Assembly: GCA_964371225.1 (NCBI GenBank)
Contig: CAYJNA010000126.1
Location: 1 to 6,414 of the forward strand
DNA length: 6,414 nt
Direction of reading: 5' to 3'
Source of the DNA: CAYJAD01 sp964371225
GTDB taxonomy: Bacteria > Desulfobacterota > Desulfovibrionia > Desulfovibrionales > Desulfovibrionaceae
The notes beneath the pieces are model-generated. The model saw only the letters and a program-made list of their open reading frames with translations. It ran no database searches and was not told where the DNA came from. The first letter of the stretch is position 1; each line of letters opens with the position of its first letter. Shown in pieces: positions 5,620 to 6,414 of the stretch. The translations under genes and the position numbers were made by a program.

Positions 5620-6186
5620 CTATTTTTGCAATCGTTTTCGCGTATCACAGTCTATATGCGCTCGTATTTCTTGAAGTAAAGGATGCACGGATGTATATGT
5701 CATTCCATAAGTCATATTGAATTGATAATCAAAATTTTGGGGATTAAGCCCTTGCGTATGCTGTAGTAAAGTTTCTAACTTATCAAAAGCTTTTACGAGT
5801 TGAGCTTCCAGCGACTGTCCAGCTTCATATTCATCCCATAAAGCTACCATAGAAGCGCATTGTTCCTCGGGAAGAGCCTTACACAAGGCTAAAAGCCCCT
5901 GACGTTCCACGCGTTTTTTATCTTCTTGAGGCTTACGTAAAGGGGCAGGAGTATCGCCGCAAATGGCTTCCGCCAAGTCATGTACTAGAGCCATGGAAAG
6001 CATCTTCTCAAGACTGGCTTCGGGAAATTCTTTGTGTAATACCAAAGCCATAAGAGCCACGCGCCATGAGTGCTCAGCACTGCTTTCACTGCGCCCTTGA
6101 GAGGTATGCGCGGAGCGTAAAGTATTTTTTAAATTTTCCGCATGTCGCAAAAAAGTTAAAACTTTAATTATTTCTAAATCTTGCAT
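5620..6186 (-). CDS. HD-domain 5'-deoxynucleotidase, YfbR/HDDC2 type
   Basis: A 188-residue cytoplasmic protein of the HD superfamily, close in size to E. coli YfbR (199) and human HDDC2 (about 204). These enzymes dephosphorylate deoxyribonucleoside 5'-monophosphates in nucleotide salvage. The metal-binding set is present: H39 in SSAEHSWRVA, H69-D70 in VHDLAEA with catalytic Glu at 73, a GDTPAP loop at 77-82, and D135 in KAFDKLETLLQ. I use ATG 6186 because the protein then begins as family members do (MQDLEIIKVLTFLR); GGGGAG (6190-6195) lies upstream but only three bases away, so a GTG seven codons earlier (6207) is a real alternative. The gene faces the 5'-nucleotidase and shares its terminator. 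Family call firm; substrate range inferred. Confidence 0.88.
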   Translation of the reverse strand: MQDLEIIKVLTFLRHAENLKNTLRSAHTSQGRSESSAEHSWRVALMALVLHKEFPEASLEKMLSMALVHDLAEAICGDTPAPLRKPQEDKKRVERQGLLALCKALPEEQCASMVALWDEYEAGQSLEAQLVKAFDKLETLLQHTQGLNPQNFDYQFNMTYGMTYTSVHPLLQEIRAHIDCDTRKRLQK

Positions 6187-6241
6187 ATACTCCCCATAAA
6201 AAGGCACATATTGTACTTAGTCCCCACATCAAAAAACGCCA

Positions 6242-6255
6242 CATAATGAATTATG
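6242..6255. repeat. Short perfect inverted repeat upstream of the HD-domain gene
   Basis: CATAAT and ATTATG form a perfect six-base inverted repeat around GA. It lies about 56 bases upstream of the HD-domain start and could be an operator, or chance in AT-rich DNA. No convincing promoter pair was found with it. Confidence 0.25.
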
Positions 6256-6384
6256 CAGGAGTCTTTGAGTAGCCGACTACCATAAAACCATCACGCACTT
6301 TAGCTGTAATACCCCCATAAGGCAAGAACTTGACAGCACAAGAAAGTAAAACTTGATGGTATTACAAGACTACACAATAAAAGC

Positions 6385-6414
6385 GTTTTGAGGGGTTGGG
6401 GGGAGTTTGAGGGG
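6385..6414. repeat. G-rich intergenic repeat cut by the right edge
   Basis: G runs of four (6392-6395), six (6398-6403) and four (6411-6414) are spaced by TT and AGTTTGA. The nine-base word TTTGAGGGG occurs twice (6387-6395 and 6406-6414). The element runs off the window. It resembles the reverse complement of the C-rich block at the left edge, so the two are oppositely oriented. The type is judged from low complexity and resemblance only. Confidence 0.45.

Noticed and set aside
6330..6335. Perfect TTGACA on the plus strand
   Set aside because: No -10-like hexamer occurs 16-18 bp downstream (the best is three of six), so a promoter is not supported.
6385..6414. Complete G-quadruplex
   Set aside because: Only three separate G runs of at least three are visible; the six-G run cannot supply two runs with a loop between them. 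It would need sequence outside the window.

Overview
The window looks like bacterial chromosome of moderately low GC (roughly 40% by eye) from a Gram-negative: three of the six proteins carry Sec-type signal peptides, and one is a UshA-like periplasmic 5'-nucleotidase. The C-rich/G-rich low-complexity elements at both edges resemble intergenic repeats I remember from Desulfovibrionaceae genomes. That makes an AT-rich member of the Desulfovibrionales my best guess, but it rests on recollection and is not proven here. No phage, transposase, CRISPR array, tRNA or rRNA gene is visible.

Layout. Positions 1-329 hold no convincing gene: a C-rich repeat cut by the window edge, and a strong plus-strand intrinsic terminator (197-228) whose gene is not visible. 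Positions 3143 down to 330 carry a compact minus-strand operon, transcribed in this order: a two-TM potassium channel with a cytoplasmic RCK domain; a small exported protein whose last 65 residues are only Asp and Arg; and a full-length TelA-family (toxic anion resistance) protein. The gaps are 11 and 28 nt. A divergent intergenic region (3144-3402) separates this from a plus-strand pair: a small exported protein of unknown function (3403-3894) and a UshA-like 5'-nucleotidase (GTG start 3931, end 5562). A bidirectional terminator (5581-5615) ends this pair and also an oncoming minus-strand HD-domain protein of the YfbR/HDDC2 5'-deoxynucleotidase type (5620-6186). The right flank (6187-6414) holds a short inverted repeat, a short open segment with no usable start, and a G-rich repeat at the edge.

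How the genes may work together. The minus-strand operon joins ion flux (channel), an extremely acidic exported polypeptide that could bind cations or act as a polyelectrolyte, and TelA, a family linked to tellurite and envelope stress. This is the most interesting unit in the window, read as a possible ion-homeostasis or envelope-stress module. That function is inference. The convergent pair at the right combines a periplasmic nucleotidase and a cytoplasmic dNMP phosphatase, both nucleotide-dephosphorylating enzymes, but they are separate transcription units and may be neighbours by chance.
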